64,000 nt of DNA from Nocardia gamkensis NBRC 108242 (GTDB taxonomy: Bacteria; Actinomycetota; Actinomycetes; Mycobacteriales; Mycobacteriaceae), in contig NZ_BDBM01000007.1 of the NCBI RefSeq assembly GCF_001612985.1, positions 186,001 to 250,000 on the forward strand. The letters are read 5' to 3'. The notes under the pieces were generated by a model. It searched no databases and was not told the origin of the DNA. It saw only the letters and a program-made list of their open reading frames with translations. The position numbers and the translations under genes were made by a program. Of this stretch, positions 26,501 through 33,586 are shown in pieces. The first letter of the stretch is position 1. Each line of letters starts with the position of its first letter.

Positions 26501-26861
26501 CGAACACGCCGACCTCGCGACCGCCGACCCGGCCCGCCATCCCCGCGTCGTCGAGCGCCTCCCAGGCGACTTCGAGCAGGAGCCGTTGCTGCGGATCCAT
26601 GATCGACGCCTCGCGCTGGGAGATGCCGAAGAACTCGGCGTCGAACTCCCACAGCGACCGGGTCAGGAATCCACCGTGCCTGGTGTACATCCGGCCCGGT
26701 GCGTCCGGGTCCGGATCATAGAATTTCGCGAGATTCCAGCGGTCCGCCGGTACCTCCACGATCCCGTCGCCCTTGCGCACGACGAGATCCCAGAACGAGT
26801 CCGGCCCCTCGATGCCGCCCGGAAAACGGCAGCCGATACCGACAATTGCTACATTGGGCAT
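20535..26861 (-). CDS. Single-module fully reducing type I PKS (KS-AT-DH-ER-KR-ACP), MAS-like, no thioesterase
   Basis: The 2108-residue PKS has KS (1-425; Cys175 in DTACSSS, His310, His350), AT (525-830; Ser619 in GHSVGE), DH (885-1165; His920 in HVVDGSVVLP and Asp1082), a 230-residue linker/structural part, ER (1400-1725; HGAAGGMGMAA at 1548), KR (1745-1980; VTGGFGAFG at 1749 and Tyr1895) and ACP (2020-2095; Ser2056 in LGMDSLMG). All catalytic residues are present, so each cycle could give a saturated chain. Order and length match mycobacterial mycocerosic-acid-synthase-like iterative PKSs. The AT motif YHSH (720-723) is neither the usual HAFH nor YASH, so extender choice is open; it recalls fungal reducing PKSs. 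The C-terminus ends in a charged helix. No TE follows; the alpha-oxoamine synthase gene overlaps the stop. Confidence 0.92.
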   Translation of the reverse strand: MPNVAIVGIGCRFPGGIEGPDSFWDLVVRKGDGIVEVPADRWNLAKFYDPDPDAPGRMYTRHGGFLTRSLWEFDAEFFGISQREASIMDPQQRLLLEVAWEALDDAGMAGRVGGREVGVFVGGFMNDNALVRSGSLSRASINSHSPTSSSHTLLSARIAFLLDLLGPTMTIDTACSSSLVALHQAMLALESGECETAIVGGANAMLRPEAFISMCKGRFLAVDGRCKSFDAAADGYGRGEGAGAVVLKPLEAAVRDRDRIYAVVRGSGVNQDGRTLAIPVPNPVAQEALALRVRRLAGIDAHDIRYVEAHGTGTPVGDPLELAALGAVYGAVDGRDEPLPVGSVKNNIGHTEAAAGVAGVIKAALTLHHGVIAPQLRLDNPNPEIAFDELRVRIPLETEPLPNDDGRAAVAVNSFGYGGTNAHAILTRAPEVPAPAEQSARGPITVLPLSARNETALRTMATQLHELTETAPVDAVTEAAWVQRAHHPLRAAFAYRDTDDLRSQLADFAVGAGKPPARALTDGSTQPVFVFSGMGPQWWGMARGLLEADGHFAAAARAMDEIFREIAGWSIVEELLRPEAESRITGTAYAQPANFLVQAALVAELAELGIHPAAVVGHSVGEVASAYASGSLSLRDALLVSYHRARLQATTAGTGGMLAVGLSEEQVGERLAGVPGVCVAAINSHSAVTLSGDPAELDRIRAELTEAGVFAKALRVEVPYHSHLMDPILGDLTTVLAGLAPRPAQVPIWSTVTGGELSGPEWDAEYWCRNVREPVRFGAAVDSLLDAGHRVFLEVGPHPVLSGNIKEAFVRRGLDGAAISTLSRNADDHDNLLRAVGELYQVGGLDTTHAPGGAQTPAAHLDLPRYPWQRRTLWTEDPAIEADRLGAVDGYVMLGRRTAASAPEWEVELSVAALPWLPDHVVDGSVVLPGAAYLDAALSAVAVRTGRPSFGLESVQFVAPLVIGQHDVPVLRLTVEETTHRFTLRSRAATATTWTVNAHGRLIEADVDARHIDLTPAADAVEVSAATLYDGLAAHGLAYGPSFRLITDARVGADSVLARLDLTPPAGSAPSLPHLAHPAAVDAALQCFAALYAQTARGASVVVPSSVAGVRWTGPLPEQAVVLVRRVDGDPLCADITVAAPEGAVALTLSGVRFASLAAEPDLHEQLDGLFYEPVWSIVDDTATADEPAGGEEFLLVVSLGSTVSQRAKEIASARTSSEILTLEPEEAGASDRVLAALRAAHERPGVTRGRLVVVSGAELDAVPNAYGLALVAKAVGELVVGEEDEATAAEVRAVVVTEQAFCLPIDTFAHPAQAALTGARRTLRNEQPAVHWRLVDTEPATRAADIVEQVFGDGRADEVALRAGACWALHLRKSLREHLAVWDEAAPLTDPESSFRLEISRSRLLSDLAWRAVDRVAPGPGEVEIRMDAVGLNYKDALKALGVLTEKELAGTYFGTELGMDGFGVVERVGPGVTEVAVGDQMSVCARDLVRRHVTLRPDEGATMPLDYPDTVLDPCHSSSVLPFLTAEFAFGDLAHLQPGETVLVHGAAGGMGMAAVQVAVRLGARVIATAGSDERRAVATAAGAHEVVNSRSISFVDEVLALTGGRGVDVVYNSSPGEILQQNLRVAAEFGRVVEIGKADIYGGGAIDLRPFDRNLSFFAVDMDRALAVRPELVRRAARRAMDALNDGTYDYLPYTAFPLSSTAEAFETVVRSKQIGRVVLDLREPEPTVLARRPSLPIDAQASYLVTGGFGAFGLATARWLVRNGARRLVLAGRSGATTEAARAAIAEFGSAGAEVVEERLDMSDYDAVVALVERIQASGRPLRGVFHAAGVVNNLEVPQITAESLAEIFGPKVAGAVNLDTAVTAAGIELDMFVLFSSASSIVGISPQFGYAAANSVLDMIAAARRARGAAALAVNWGFMSGGGGMADYEAVSRYAEMTGYRSVDMDVATDLLGECLRLDLPQIVLFDVDWSQWALAHRPSTRTPRFADLVAAAGGGASGAGALRAEILQLGLEQRGEVVAYLLAEQLAAVLGVDAETVDLNTPLPELGMDSLMGMEFGARVVQVLGTQLSVLAVIGLTLRGLGARIAEQIAQEEERAARSEDE

Positions 26862-27308
26862 GCAAAATCCCCTGGTGCTCAGGTATTCGAAATCGCAGGC
26901 GTTTTCACGTCGGCGTCGTCGAATCAGCGTGGAGACAACCGGAATCGCGACGCCGGTATGCCTGTTCGGCCACGACGTCGTCCGGAGGTGAAGTGGTTCC
27001 GCGGTAGGAGGTCAGTGTCCACCCATGGTAGGAGGCCCGATTCGCGAAGGTCAATAACGAATCGTGCGGGAGTGGACCGAAAAGCATTGCGCGGTAGGTA
27101 ATGACAGAACCGTCATCAATGCAGTTCAGGGCGGGTATGACGATATTATTCTCCTGTTATTACACAGTTATGGCCTTGCTGAACTCGCCGGATTACACCG
27201 TTATTCCGATGTTATTTCTCGGAATTCGGCGCCGGATCGCCGGAAGTGTTGAGCACGTGCTCCATTCGTGGCTACGATGGCTCGTCGAATACGCACCGGC
27301 GAAAGGCG
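26862..27308. promoter_or_regulatory. Divergent promoter region of the PKS operon and SnoaL-like gene
   Basis: This 447-bp gap is clearly more AT-rich than its surroundings (for example 27119-27225) and has no convincing gene. It holds direct repeats GGTAGGAGG at 27003-27011 and 27027-27035, spaced 24 bp, with GGTAGG again at 27093. It also holds an inverted repeat ATGAC/GTCAT at 27101-27116. These are candidate regulator sites for the 12.9-kb minus-strand operon. No -10/-35 pair could be assigned with confidence. Confidence 0.45.
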
Positions 27309-27863
27309 ATGGGCGTGGATCCGTACAACACCGGGCAGTTCCGTATCGAAGCGGAGGCCGAACCCATCGAGAGCCCGGCGTGGCTGCTCGAGTTCACCGA
27401 GCAATACATCGCCGGGTGGAACAGCGGGGACGGTGCGGCGGTCGCGAAGTGCGTCACCGAGGACACGATCTGGCACGACCCCTCGCTGGACGCGCCGGCG
27501 CACGGGCGGGCGGGTGTGGAGAAATTCGTCACCGACACGGTGCGATCGTTCCCGGATGTCGCCTACACCAACCCCTTCCCGCCGACGCTCGCCGCGGACA
27601 ACCGGCTCGCCCTGGTGCCGTGGCGGATGACCGGCACCCATCTGGGCCCGATCGACCCGCCCGGTTTCGGCCCGACCGGCAAGCGAATCGACCTGCTGGT
27701 CATCGACGCGTGGCAGTTCCGCTCCGGGCTCATCTGGCGCAGCCAGGCCACCTGGGACCTGACCGAGATGCTGCTGCAACTGGGTCTGATGCCGCCGCGC
27801 GGAAGCGCCGCCGAGCGCGCGATGGCACGCGCCCAGCGGTTCCGGTCCCGGCTGCCGTTCTGA
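27309..27863 (+). CDS. SnoaL-like (NTF2-fold) polyketide-cyclase-type protein
   Basis: This 184-residue protein resembles the SnoaL/ester-cyclase NTF2-like family: LLEFTEQYIAGWNSGDGAAVAKCVTEDTIWHDPS at the N-terminus is the typical helix-helix-strand entry with W-DP, and a mid segment PWRMTGTHLGPIDPPGFGPTGKRI fits the central sheet. Members include polyketide cyclases, isomerases and many unknown proteins. ATG 27309 is used; GTG 27315 is possible and has better distance from GAAAGG. It is divergent from the PKS operon and shares its control region, so it may belong to that pathway, but many SnoaL-like proteins are unrelated to polyketides. Confidence 0.7.
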   Translation: MGVDPYNTGQFRIEAEAEPIESPAWLLEFTEQYIAGWNSGDGAAVAKCVTEDTIWHDPSLDAPAHGRAGVEKFVTDTVRSFPDVAYTNPFPPTLAADNRLALVPWRMTGTHLGPIDPPGFGPTGKRIDLLVIDAWQFRSGLIWRSQATWDLTEMLLQLGLMPPRGSAAERAMARAQRFRSRLPF

Positions 27864-27885
27864 CCGGTACCCGGCTACGCGGGGT

Positions 27886-28611
27886 TCAGTCGCCGAACTT
27901 TTCGGCGAAGCGCTCCACCGCGAGAAGGACCGAGGCGCCGACGGTCTCCAGTTCGGCGCCCATACCGGCGAGAAGATTCACGATCGCGGGCACCAGCACT
28001 TCGAGTAGGCCGTCGTCGCCCAAGTGGCCGGCCATCTCCAGCTGGACGAAGCCGAACAGTCCCATCCACAGCTGTGCCGCGGCCGAACGGACGTCGGGAG
28101 TGTTGATCAGTCCCGCGTCCTGTGCGCGCTGTACCGCGCCGACCACGTGGTCGAAGGTCTCCGCGTAGTGCTCGAACTCCGAATCGTGCCCGGCCACGAG
28201 CACATTGCCGCGGTTGATCTTCATGTCGATGCGTGTGCCGGTGCCGAACATCAGCTGGAACAGCTCCGGCCTGCGCTGGGCCTCGTCCCGGAACACCAGG
28301 CCGAGCACGAGCAGATCGGTGATCGGCTCCTCGCTCACCCCGGCCGCGTTCATCCGCTCGGCCAGCTGGGCGAATCCGGCGGAGCCCGCCGCCCGGATCA
28401 GCCCGGGCATGCCGCCGAAGTTGGAATACACCGCCATCGTGGAGACTCCGCACATGCGCGACACGCGGCGGACGGTGAGTGCGTGCAAACCCTCGGTCGA
28501 CACCACCTCGACGGTCGCGTCGATCAGTCGATCGCGCAGGGCGGTGTTCATCGTGTCCGTCCCGGCCGGGCGCACGGCTAGTTCAGTTGTTCCGGCAGTT
28601 TGCTTGCTCAT
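27886..28611 (-). CDS. TetR-family transcriptional regulator
   Basis: The 241-residue TetR regulator has its HTH at about 25-70 (LRDRLIDATVEVVSTEGLHALTVRRVSRMCGVSTMAVYSNF). A 20-residue N-terminal extension precedes it, and an alternative start at MNTALRDRL (28551) exists. The C-terminal part (about 95-235) is helical with no recognised ligand motif. It is convergent with the SnoaL-like gene (22-bp gap) and is the closest regulator to the PKS operon control region, so pathway control is possible but unproven. Confidence 0.85.
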   Translation of the reverse strand: MSKQTAGTTELAVRPAGTDTMNTALRDRLIDATVEVVSTEGLHALTVRRVSRMCGVSTMAVYSNFGGMPGLIRAAGSAGFAQLAERMNAAGVSEEPITDLLVLGLVFRDEAQRRPELFQLMFGTGTRIDMKINRGNVLVAGHDSEFEHYAETFDHVVGAVQRAQDAGLINTPDVRSAAAQLWMGLFGFVQLEMAGHLGDDGLLEVLVPAIVNLLAGMGAELETVGASVLLAVERFAEKFGD

Positions 28612-29261
28612 CGCTTCCGTTTCCCCAGCACGGTCACGCCGTGACGCATAGATCCGCTAGTGCGCTGTCTTCGGGAAGGCGGTACCGCCGCTCGACCGAG
28701 GGCACCCCGGTCGCGGTCACCGCGCGGGCGCCCGGTCTCGGGGCGGTGGATCGCGGCCGGAATGGTCGGCCGTGCCTCGGCAGTGCCGCGACGGCGATGT
28801 CTATTTCGATCGATGCACCATCGATTCGCTCGGTCCGGAAAGCTGATCGTGGTTCATCGCGCACAGAAATCTCCGTTCTTGCCGCACGAACGGGCGGGCA
28901 GAGCATGAGGGGGAGCCGCGTTCGCGGGCTACGAAGAGCAGGCGCACTCGCCGGGAAGTGCGTGTCGGAGGTGGGTGTCGTCACCGAAACTCTATGTGAT
29001 ACAGCGTAACGTCCACAGGCGAACGGCCAAATGTTCCGCCTTGTTCCCCCATTCGCTGCGCGGCGCTCGATTGTGGCATCCCACGACCGAAGTGGCAAAC
29101 TTCTGGACGGGGTGACAATCGCGCTCCGTTTCCGCTCGATACCCGGCGCACGATTTCGCAAAGCGGACAAATAGGGCTGCCGATTCTCGATCCGCACGGT
29201 CATGAACACGCGGCAACGGTACCGTTCACCGGGGACAGTTTCGTGGGTGGGAGGCCGGCCG
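28612..29261. other. 650-bp intergenic region, no gene recognised
   Basis: Open frames on both strands here have skewed, arginine-rich compositions typical of antisense frames in GC-rich DNA and no recognisable domain. The stretch about 28985-29180 is more AT-rich and probably holds the promoter of the membrane protein at 29262. No terminator or clear operator was identified. Confidence 0.5.
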
Positions 29262-30383
29262 ATGTCGTCATCGATCTCGGGAATCGTCGCGTGGCCGGTC
29301 ATCGGTTTCGTCGCCGCCGTGCTCGCGGGCCGGTGTTTGCTGGTACGCGAGACCGTCGTCGACAAACTGCTGAATCAGCTGTTCCTGTGGGGCTTGCTGA
29401 GCCTGCTGCTGTATCGCTGCACCATGACACCCGGCATCGCGAGCTTCACCCATCAGCTCTCGCTCGGCTGCACGGTGATGGCGTCGATGTGCCTGCAAGG
29501 GATCGTCCGCATCTGGGCCTTCGACGTGGACCCGGCGGCGGTACGGCGCAGGCACCGCGTCTGCCGCGTGCTCGCGGCCGCGGCCACCGGCGCGATCCTG
29601 CTGGCGGGCACGGCGGCCCGGCAGGAAGGCAGACTCGTCGACCTGACCCTGGATGCCGAGGGATTGGTGGTGTGGACCGCCTTCGGTCTCCCGCTGCTGG
29701 TGAACGTCTCGCTGCTGGCCCGCATGTGCCTGCGTGAGCTGCGGGCGGGCGGCGTCGGCCTGGCGGAGAAGCTGGTGTGCGCCCTGATGATCTGGGCAGC
29801 AACACTTTTCGGTGTGAACCTGGTGCTGTCGACGGTACGGGCGGTCACCGGATGGCAGCGCTGGGGTACGCATCTTATCCGGATCGAAGCGACGGTCACC
29901 ATCTGTCTGGCGATCGACGCGACGGTGATCGCCATACCGCTGATCCGGTCGCTGCTGGCCACGGCGGAACTCGATCGAGCAGGACGATCGTGCCGCAGGT
30001 TGCGCCCGCTGTGGCGGGATCTCACCGCCGCCGTCCCGGAGATCGTGCTGCGGCCGGCCGCGGGCGAGCAGGCCGACGCCGGGACCCAGCTGTTGCGGAT
30101 GACGGTGGAGATTCAGGACGCGCTACTGCATCTGGGCCGCTACGCCCCGGCACACGGGGCATCGGCCGAGTCGGGATGTCCGATGACCGACTACGCGCGG
30201 CAATTGGCGTGCGCGGCGGTGGCGCGACGGGAGGGCTCGGCGCCGATCGGATCGACCTCGGCCCGGCTGCCGGTGCCCGCGGCGGATTTCGCCGCCGAGC
30301 TGCGGCAACTGCTCGAACTGGCCCGCGTGTGGCCCGCGGCCCGCGCGGCGGCGGGCGAGCGGGCCCCGGTGGCCGTCGGCTAG
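29262..30383 (+). CDS. MAB_1171c/DUF6545-like integral membrane protein
   Basis: This 373-residue protein has about seven membrane segments in residues 5-235 and a soluble C-terminal part (240-370) rich in short helices (RRLRPLWRDLTAAVPEIVL, then a helical MTDYARQLACAAVA segment). This matches the layout of actinobacterial MAB_1171c-type 'putative transporters' with a DUF6545 C-terminus. The motif LRPLWRDLTAAVPEI is characteristic of that group. ATG 29262 has GGGAGG 7 nt upstream. Homologues often sit beside XRE regulators; none is present here. It overlaps the convergent thioesterase gene by four bases. Function unknown. Confidence 0.72.
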   Translation: MSSSISGIVAWPVIGFVAAVLAGRCLLVRETVVDKLLNQLFLWGLLSLLLYRCTMTPGIASFTHQLSLGCTVMASMCLQGIVRIWAFDVDPAAVRRRHRVCRVLAAAATGAILLAGTAARQEGRLVDLTLDAEGLVVWTAFGLPLLVNVSLLARMCLRELRAGGVGLAEKLVCALMIWAATLFGVNLVLSTVRAVTGWQRWGTHLIRIEATVTICLAIDATVIAIPLIRSLLATAELDRAGRSCRRLRPLWRDLTAAVPEIVLRPAAGEQADAGTQLLRMTVEIQDALLHLGRYAPAHGASAESGCPMTDYARQLACAAVARREGSAPIGSTSARLPVPAADFAAELRQLLELARVWPAARAAAGERAPVAVG

Positions 30384-30781
30384 AGCACCGCTTGGGTCTG
30401 GGTGACCTTCGCGACCAGCTTGTCCGCGTCGTCCCGGATCACCGTCTCCACCACGATGAACGAGCGTCCGGCATGCAACGGCACCGCCGACGCGATGGCG
30501 TGCCCGGAGCGAACCGCGCGCAGGAAATTCGTCTTCGATTCCACCGTGGTGGTGCCCTGCTTGCCTTCCGGCAAGTTCAGGAACGCGCAGACCGCGCCGG
30601 TGGCGTCGGCGAGCGACATCAGCACCCCGCCGTGCAGCATGCCGCCCAGCGTGCACAGCGATTCGTCCCAGGCCAGGCGGCTGCGGACCAGCTCGGGGCC
30701 GTGGGCGAGCACCTCGACGCCGAGGCGTTCGGTGAACGGCATGGTCTGGTGGAAAAGCTTGGTGCCGGTCTCATCGATCAT
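30380..30781 (-). CDS. PaaI-family hotdog thioesterase
   Basis: This 133-residue single hotdog-fold protein contains the PaaI/4HBT core GGMLHGGVLMSLADATGA, where Gly-His-Gly and the following acidic helix form the acyl-CoA thioesterase active site, and LSLTV-type strands after it. Members hydrolyse acyl- or aryl-CoA thioesters in the cytoplasm. It is convergent with the membrane protein gene, sharing CTAG at 30380-30383. No pathway partner is adjacent, so the substrate is open. Confidence 0.85.
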   Translation of the reverse strand: MIDETGTKLFHQTMPFTERLGVEVLAHGPELVRSRLAWDESLCTLGGMLHGGVLMSLADATGAVCAFLNLPEGKQGTTTVESKTNFLRAVRSGHAIASAVPLHAGRSFIVVETVIRDDADKLVAKVTQTQAVL

Positions 30782-30956
30782 GGCCGTGATCTTGCCCGCC
30801 GCCGGTCATGGAGTCGATTACTTCGCGGGTAGTCGCCGGCCCGCCCCGTTGCCGGATGGAGACCTGCACATCGGTTCCGTATCGGTCCGCCGTCGGTGAA
30901 ACGCGGCGACTGCTGGCGGGTATCAGCTCATGAACCCGATGAACAGGAGAAACGCG

Positions 30957-31814
30957 ATGACCGGACTCCAGCCGTTCTATCGGCAAGTGCAAGCCCACTA
31001 CGACCTCTCCGACGAGTTCTACGCGCTGTTCCTCGACCCCACCATGACCTACAGCTGCGCCTACTTCGAGCGACCGGACATGACGCTCGAGCAAGCACAG
31101 CGCGCGAAGATCGATCTGGCCCTCGGCAAGCTCGACCTGCGGCCGGGGATGACCCTGCTGGACGTCGGATGCGGGTGGGGCTCGACCATGCTGCGTGCCG
31201 CCACCGCCTACGGCGCGCGGGTCGTGGGGCTGACGCTCAGCCGCAACCAGTACGAGTACGTCGCGGACAAGATCGAACGCGAGCGCGTCGCCGACGCGCA
31301 GGTGCGGTTGCAGGGCTGGGAGGAATACGACGGCGAAGCCGATCGCATCGTCAGTATCGGCGCCTTCGAGCACTTCCGGCGTTCCCGCTACGAGACATTC
31401 TTCGAACGATGCCACCGGACGCTGCCGCCGGACGGCAGGATGCTACTGCACACCATCGTCGCGTACACGCTGAAAGACCTGCGGCGCATGGGCATTCCCG
31501 TGAGCCGGGAAGACGCGCTGTTCCACATCTTCATCAAGCGGGAGATCTTCCCCGGCGGACAGCTGCCGCACCCCGCCGAGGTGACGCGCCTGGCCGGCCG
31601 CGCCGGCCTGGGCACGGAGAAGATCCAGGAGCTGCGGCCGCACTACGCGCGCACCCTCGACTGCTGGGCCGATGCGTTGCGGGCGCACCGTGACCGGGCG
31701 ATCGCCCTCGCGTCCGAAGAGGTCTATCAGCGGTACCTGAAGTATCTGACCGGGTGCGCGCGGCAGTTCCGCGAGGGCCGCATCGACGTCATGCAGTTCA
31801 CGCTGGTCAAGTGA
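30957..31814 (+). CDS. Cyclopropane mycolic acid synthase-family methyltransferase (CmaA/MmaA-like)
   Basis: The 285-residue SAM methyltransferase belongs to the mycolate cyclopropane/methyl transferase family: N-terminal HYDLSDEFYALFLDPTMTYS and CAYFERPDMTLEQAQRAKID, SAM motif VGCGWG (70-75), SIGAFEHF around the catalytic acid, and a C-terminal AIDVMQF-like end. The length matches CmaA/PcaA (about 287). Such enzymes modify double bonds in mycolic or other fatty acyl chains. ATG 30957 has AGGAG 7 nt upstream; an in-frame ATG at 30930 is less likely. Target lipid and modification (cyclopropane or methyl branch) cannot be read from sequence. Confidence 0.9.
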   Translation: MTGLQPFYRQVQAHYDLSDEFYALFLDPTMTYSCAYFERPDMTLEQAQRAKIDLALGKLDLRPGMTLLDVGCGWGSTMLRAATAYGARVVGLTLSRNQYEYVADKIERERVADAQVRLQGWEEYDGEADRIVSIGAFEHFRRSRYETFFERCHRTLPPDGRMLLHTIVAYTLKDLRRMGIPVSREDALFHIFIKREIFPGGQLPHPAEVTRLAGRAGLGTEKIQELRPHYARTLDCWADALRAHRDRAIALASEEVYQRYLKYLTGCARQFREGRIDVMQFTLVK

Positions 31815-31826
31815 GCGTCGGCCGGG

Positions 31827-32576
31827 TCAGCTCAGCCGTGCCACCAGGGCGTCGGGCAGGTGGGGGAGCGCGAGATCGATCAGCCGCCAGGGCCACCCGG
31901 GCACACACGCTCGTCGCCGCTCCTTCTCGATGGCGGCCACCATCGATGCGACGCCTTTGTCCAGGGGCGCAACCATCCGCGCGTCACCCGCCTTGGCCGC
32001 CATGTCGGTGGCGATGAAACCCGGCAACAGCGTGGTCACGGCGATCGGCGACCGCGCCAATTCGGTGGCCAGTGCGGCACCGAGCGCGGCGAGGCCCGCC
32101 TTGCTCGCCGAGTAGGCCGCCTTCTTGCCGGGAAGCCCGCGCACCGCGCTCATGGATGCGACGAGCACCAGGTGGCCGGCCTGCTGCGCGCGGAAGATCT
32201 CCAGCGCCGCCTCCGTCTGCGCCAGCGCGCTGACGAAGTTCGTCGTCGCCGTCGCGAGGTTCGCGTCGGCCCGCCCGCTACCGATCGGCGCTCCCTTGCC
32301 GATACCGGCGTTGACGATCACGCGATCCAGGCCGCCGAGTTCGTCGCGCAGCTCGCCGAAGACGATCGGCACCGCGGCGTGGTCGTCCACGTCGAGGGCG
32401 CGTACCGCGACGGTGACTTCCGGGTGCGCGGCCACCAGCTCGTCGCGCAGCGCCGTGAGCGCGGCCGGCCTGCGGGCGCACAGCGCGAGATCGCGGCCCT
32501 TGCCCGCGAAGTCGCGCGCCATGGCGGCCCCGAGGCCCGCGCTCGCGCCGGTGATCAGAATCCTCTTCCGCGTCAT
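31827..32576 (-). CDS. Short-chain dehydrogenase/reductase
   Basis: The 249-residue SDR has TGASAGLGAAMA, VNAGIG, catalytic Ser in SMSAVRG and YSASKAG. The C-terminus carries ERRRACVPGWPWRLIDLALPHLP, a lipid-type SDR tail seen in actinobacterial SDRs of mycolate or fatty-acyl metabolism. It is convergent with the CmaA-like gene (12-bp gap). A role in lipid metabolism is suggested by the tail and neighbour but is not established. Confidence 0.82.
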   Translation of the reverse strand: MTRKRILITGASAGLGAAMARDFAGKGRDLALCARRPAALTALRDELVAAHPEVTVAVRALDVDDHAAVPIVFGELRDELGGLDRVIVNAGIGKGAPIGSGRADANLATATTNFVSALAQTEAALEIFRAQQAGHLVLVASMSAVRGLPGKKAAYSASKAGLAALGAALATELARSPIAVTTLLPGFIATDMAAKAGDARMVAPLDKGVASMVAAIEKERRRACVPGWPWRLIDLALPHLPDALVARLS

Positions 32577-32640
32577 GCGGCTGACCCTAGCCTCTGTTGA
32601 ACACGAGTCAATACGCCGCCCGGCGGGACGCGCCGCGCGG

Positions 32641-33012
32641 TCAGCCGCCGAACGAGCCGGTCGGCGGCGGTGTCGGCAGCAACCGCCACGCCCCGCAGTT
32701 CTCGGTCTTGAACCCCACGTCGGTCGGCTTGATCTGCACCCGGACCGGACCGAGCCGGGTGTAGTTGTTCGCGAGGATGTACTGCATGTTCGTGTTGTCG
32801 CCCTCCACCTTCCACAGCCTGCGCCAATCGCAGGCGTAGGCCGGGTCGGGGGTGCCGGGCGCCTCCCAGATTCCGGGCACGATGTCGACGCCGACCAAGT
32901 AGACGCCGTCGTGCGTCATGGTGTTCGCGGGCTCGGCCGCCGCCGTCCCCGCGGCGAGCAGAGTCACCGCGCAGCTCATGGCTCCCGCGACGAGGAGTGC
33001 GCTTGCACGCAT
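32641..33012 (-). CDS. Small secreted protein of unknown function
   Basis: This 123-residue protein has a clear signal peptide: basic start, hydrophobic MSCAVTLLAAGTAAA, cleavage after AAA/AEP near residue 27. The mature part has two cysteines (in YACDWRR and TENCGAW), which could form a disulfide, and a GTYxVGxDIxPGxWxxPG-like stretch (GVYLVGVDIVPGIWEAPG). That pattern is common in short secreted actinobacterial proteins of unknown role. It probably acts in the envelope or outside the cell. Confidence 0.75.
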   Translation of the reverse strand: MRASALLVAGAMSCAVTLLAAGTAAAEPANTMTHDGVYLVGVDIVPGIWEAPGTPDPAYACDWRRLWKVEGDNTNMQYILANNYTRLGPVRVQIKPTDVGFKTENCGAWRLLPTPPPTGSFGG

Positions 33013-33586
33013 ACCGGTTCTCCTTGACTTGTACTACCGCCGCGTCCACGGTCGTCGTGCTCCCCGCGGCCGCGTCCGACCCGGGAGATCCCCGCATCTC
33101 CGCGGCAAGGAATACCAGAACCGACCGAGCGGTGTGCCCGGAATCCCGTATTCCGGGCGGAATGTCGTCGCGGGCATCGCCCGGTCGCGGCGCGGCGGGG
33201 CGGGGCGGGGCGATGGTACGAACGGGTCGAGTCCGTCACGCTTCGCCGACCGGTCGGCCGACGATCTACCGGGGGTGCAGTTACCCGCTGTCCACCTCCG
33301 CCCTCTCGCGCGGGGATTGCCGAGCAGATCGAGCGTGACCATCACTCTCGGCAAGTCGCCGACAATTTCCGCGCGCCGTTCGGTGTGGTGCCGAGCCGGA
33401 TGCATTACGCTCTGCTACCTCTGCGCAAACTGACCGAGCGAGCCGGACGGCCGGGCGTCGCGCATGCTGTAACACTTCGATCACGCAACTTGCTTTGCTG
33501 ATACACACGTTGCCAGAGTTGACTACTGGGTTTGGTGTTACAAGTGGGAAGGGAGGGGTGCTCCGTTTCGGAGCACCGACCGCACT
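33013..33586. promoter_or_regulatory. 574-bp intergenic region with hairpin and amidase promoter elements
   Basis: No gene was recognised here. It contains a perfect hairpin GCCCGGAAT (33137-33145) / ATTCCGGGC (33151-33159). A G-run tract of three GGGG blocks lies at 33197-33210. Inverted copies TGTAACAC (33468-33475) and GTGTTACA (33535-33542) flank the likely amidase promoter. A hairpin GGTGCTCCG-TTT-CGGAGCACC (33557-33577) sits between GGGAAGGGAGGGG and the ATG at 33587. The GTAAC-type repeats recall sites reported for MtrA response regulators, but this is only a resemblance. Confidence 0.5.

Noticed and set aside
28634..29365. 243-residue minus-strand frame in the gap before the DUF6545 membrane protein
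   Set aside because: Low-complexity Arg/Thr/Ser composition, no domain, and it overlaps the start of the well-supported plus-strand gene.
33440..33586. Possible c-di-AMP (ydaO) riboswitch before the amidase
   Set aside because: Such riboswitches often precede actinobacterial wall hydrolases, but the sequence here is too short and lacks their conserved core; only a simple hairpin is seen.
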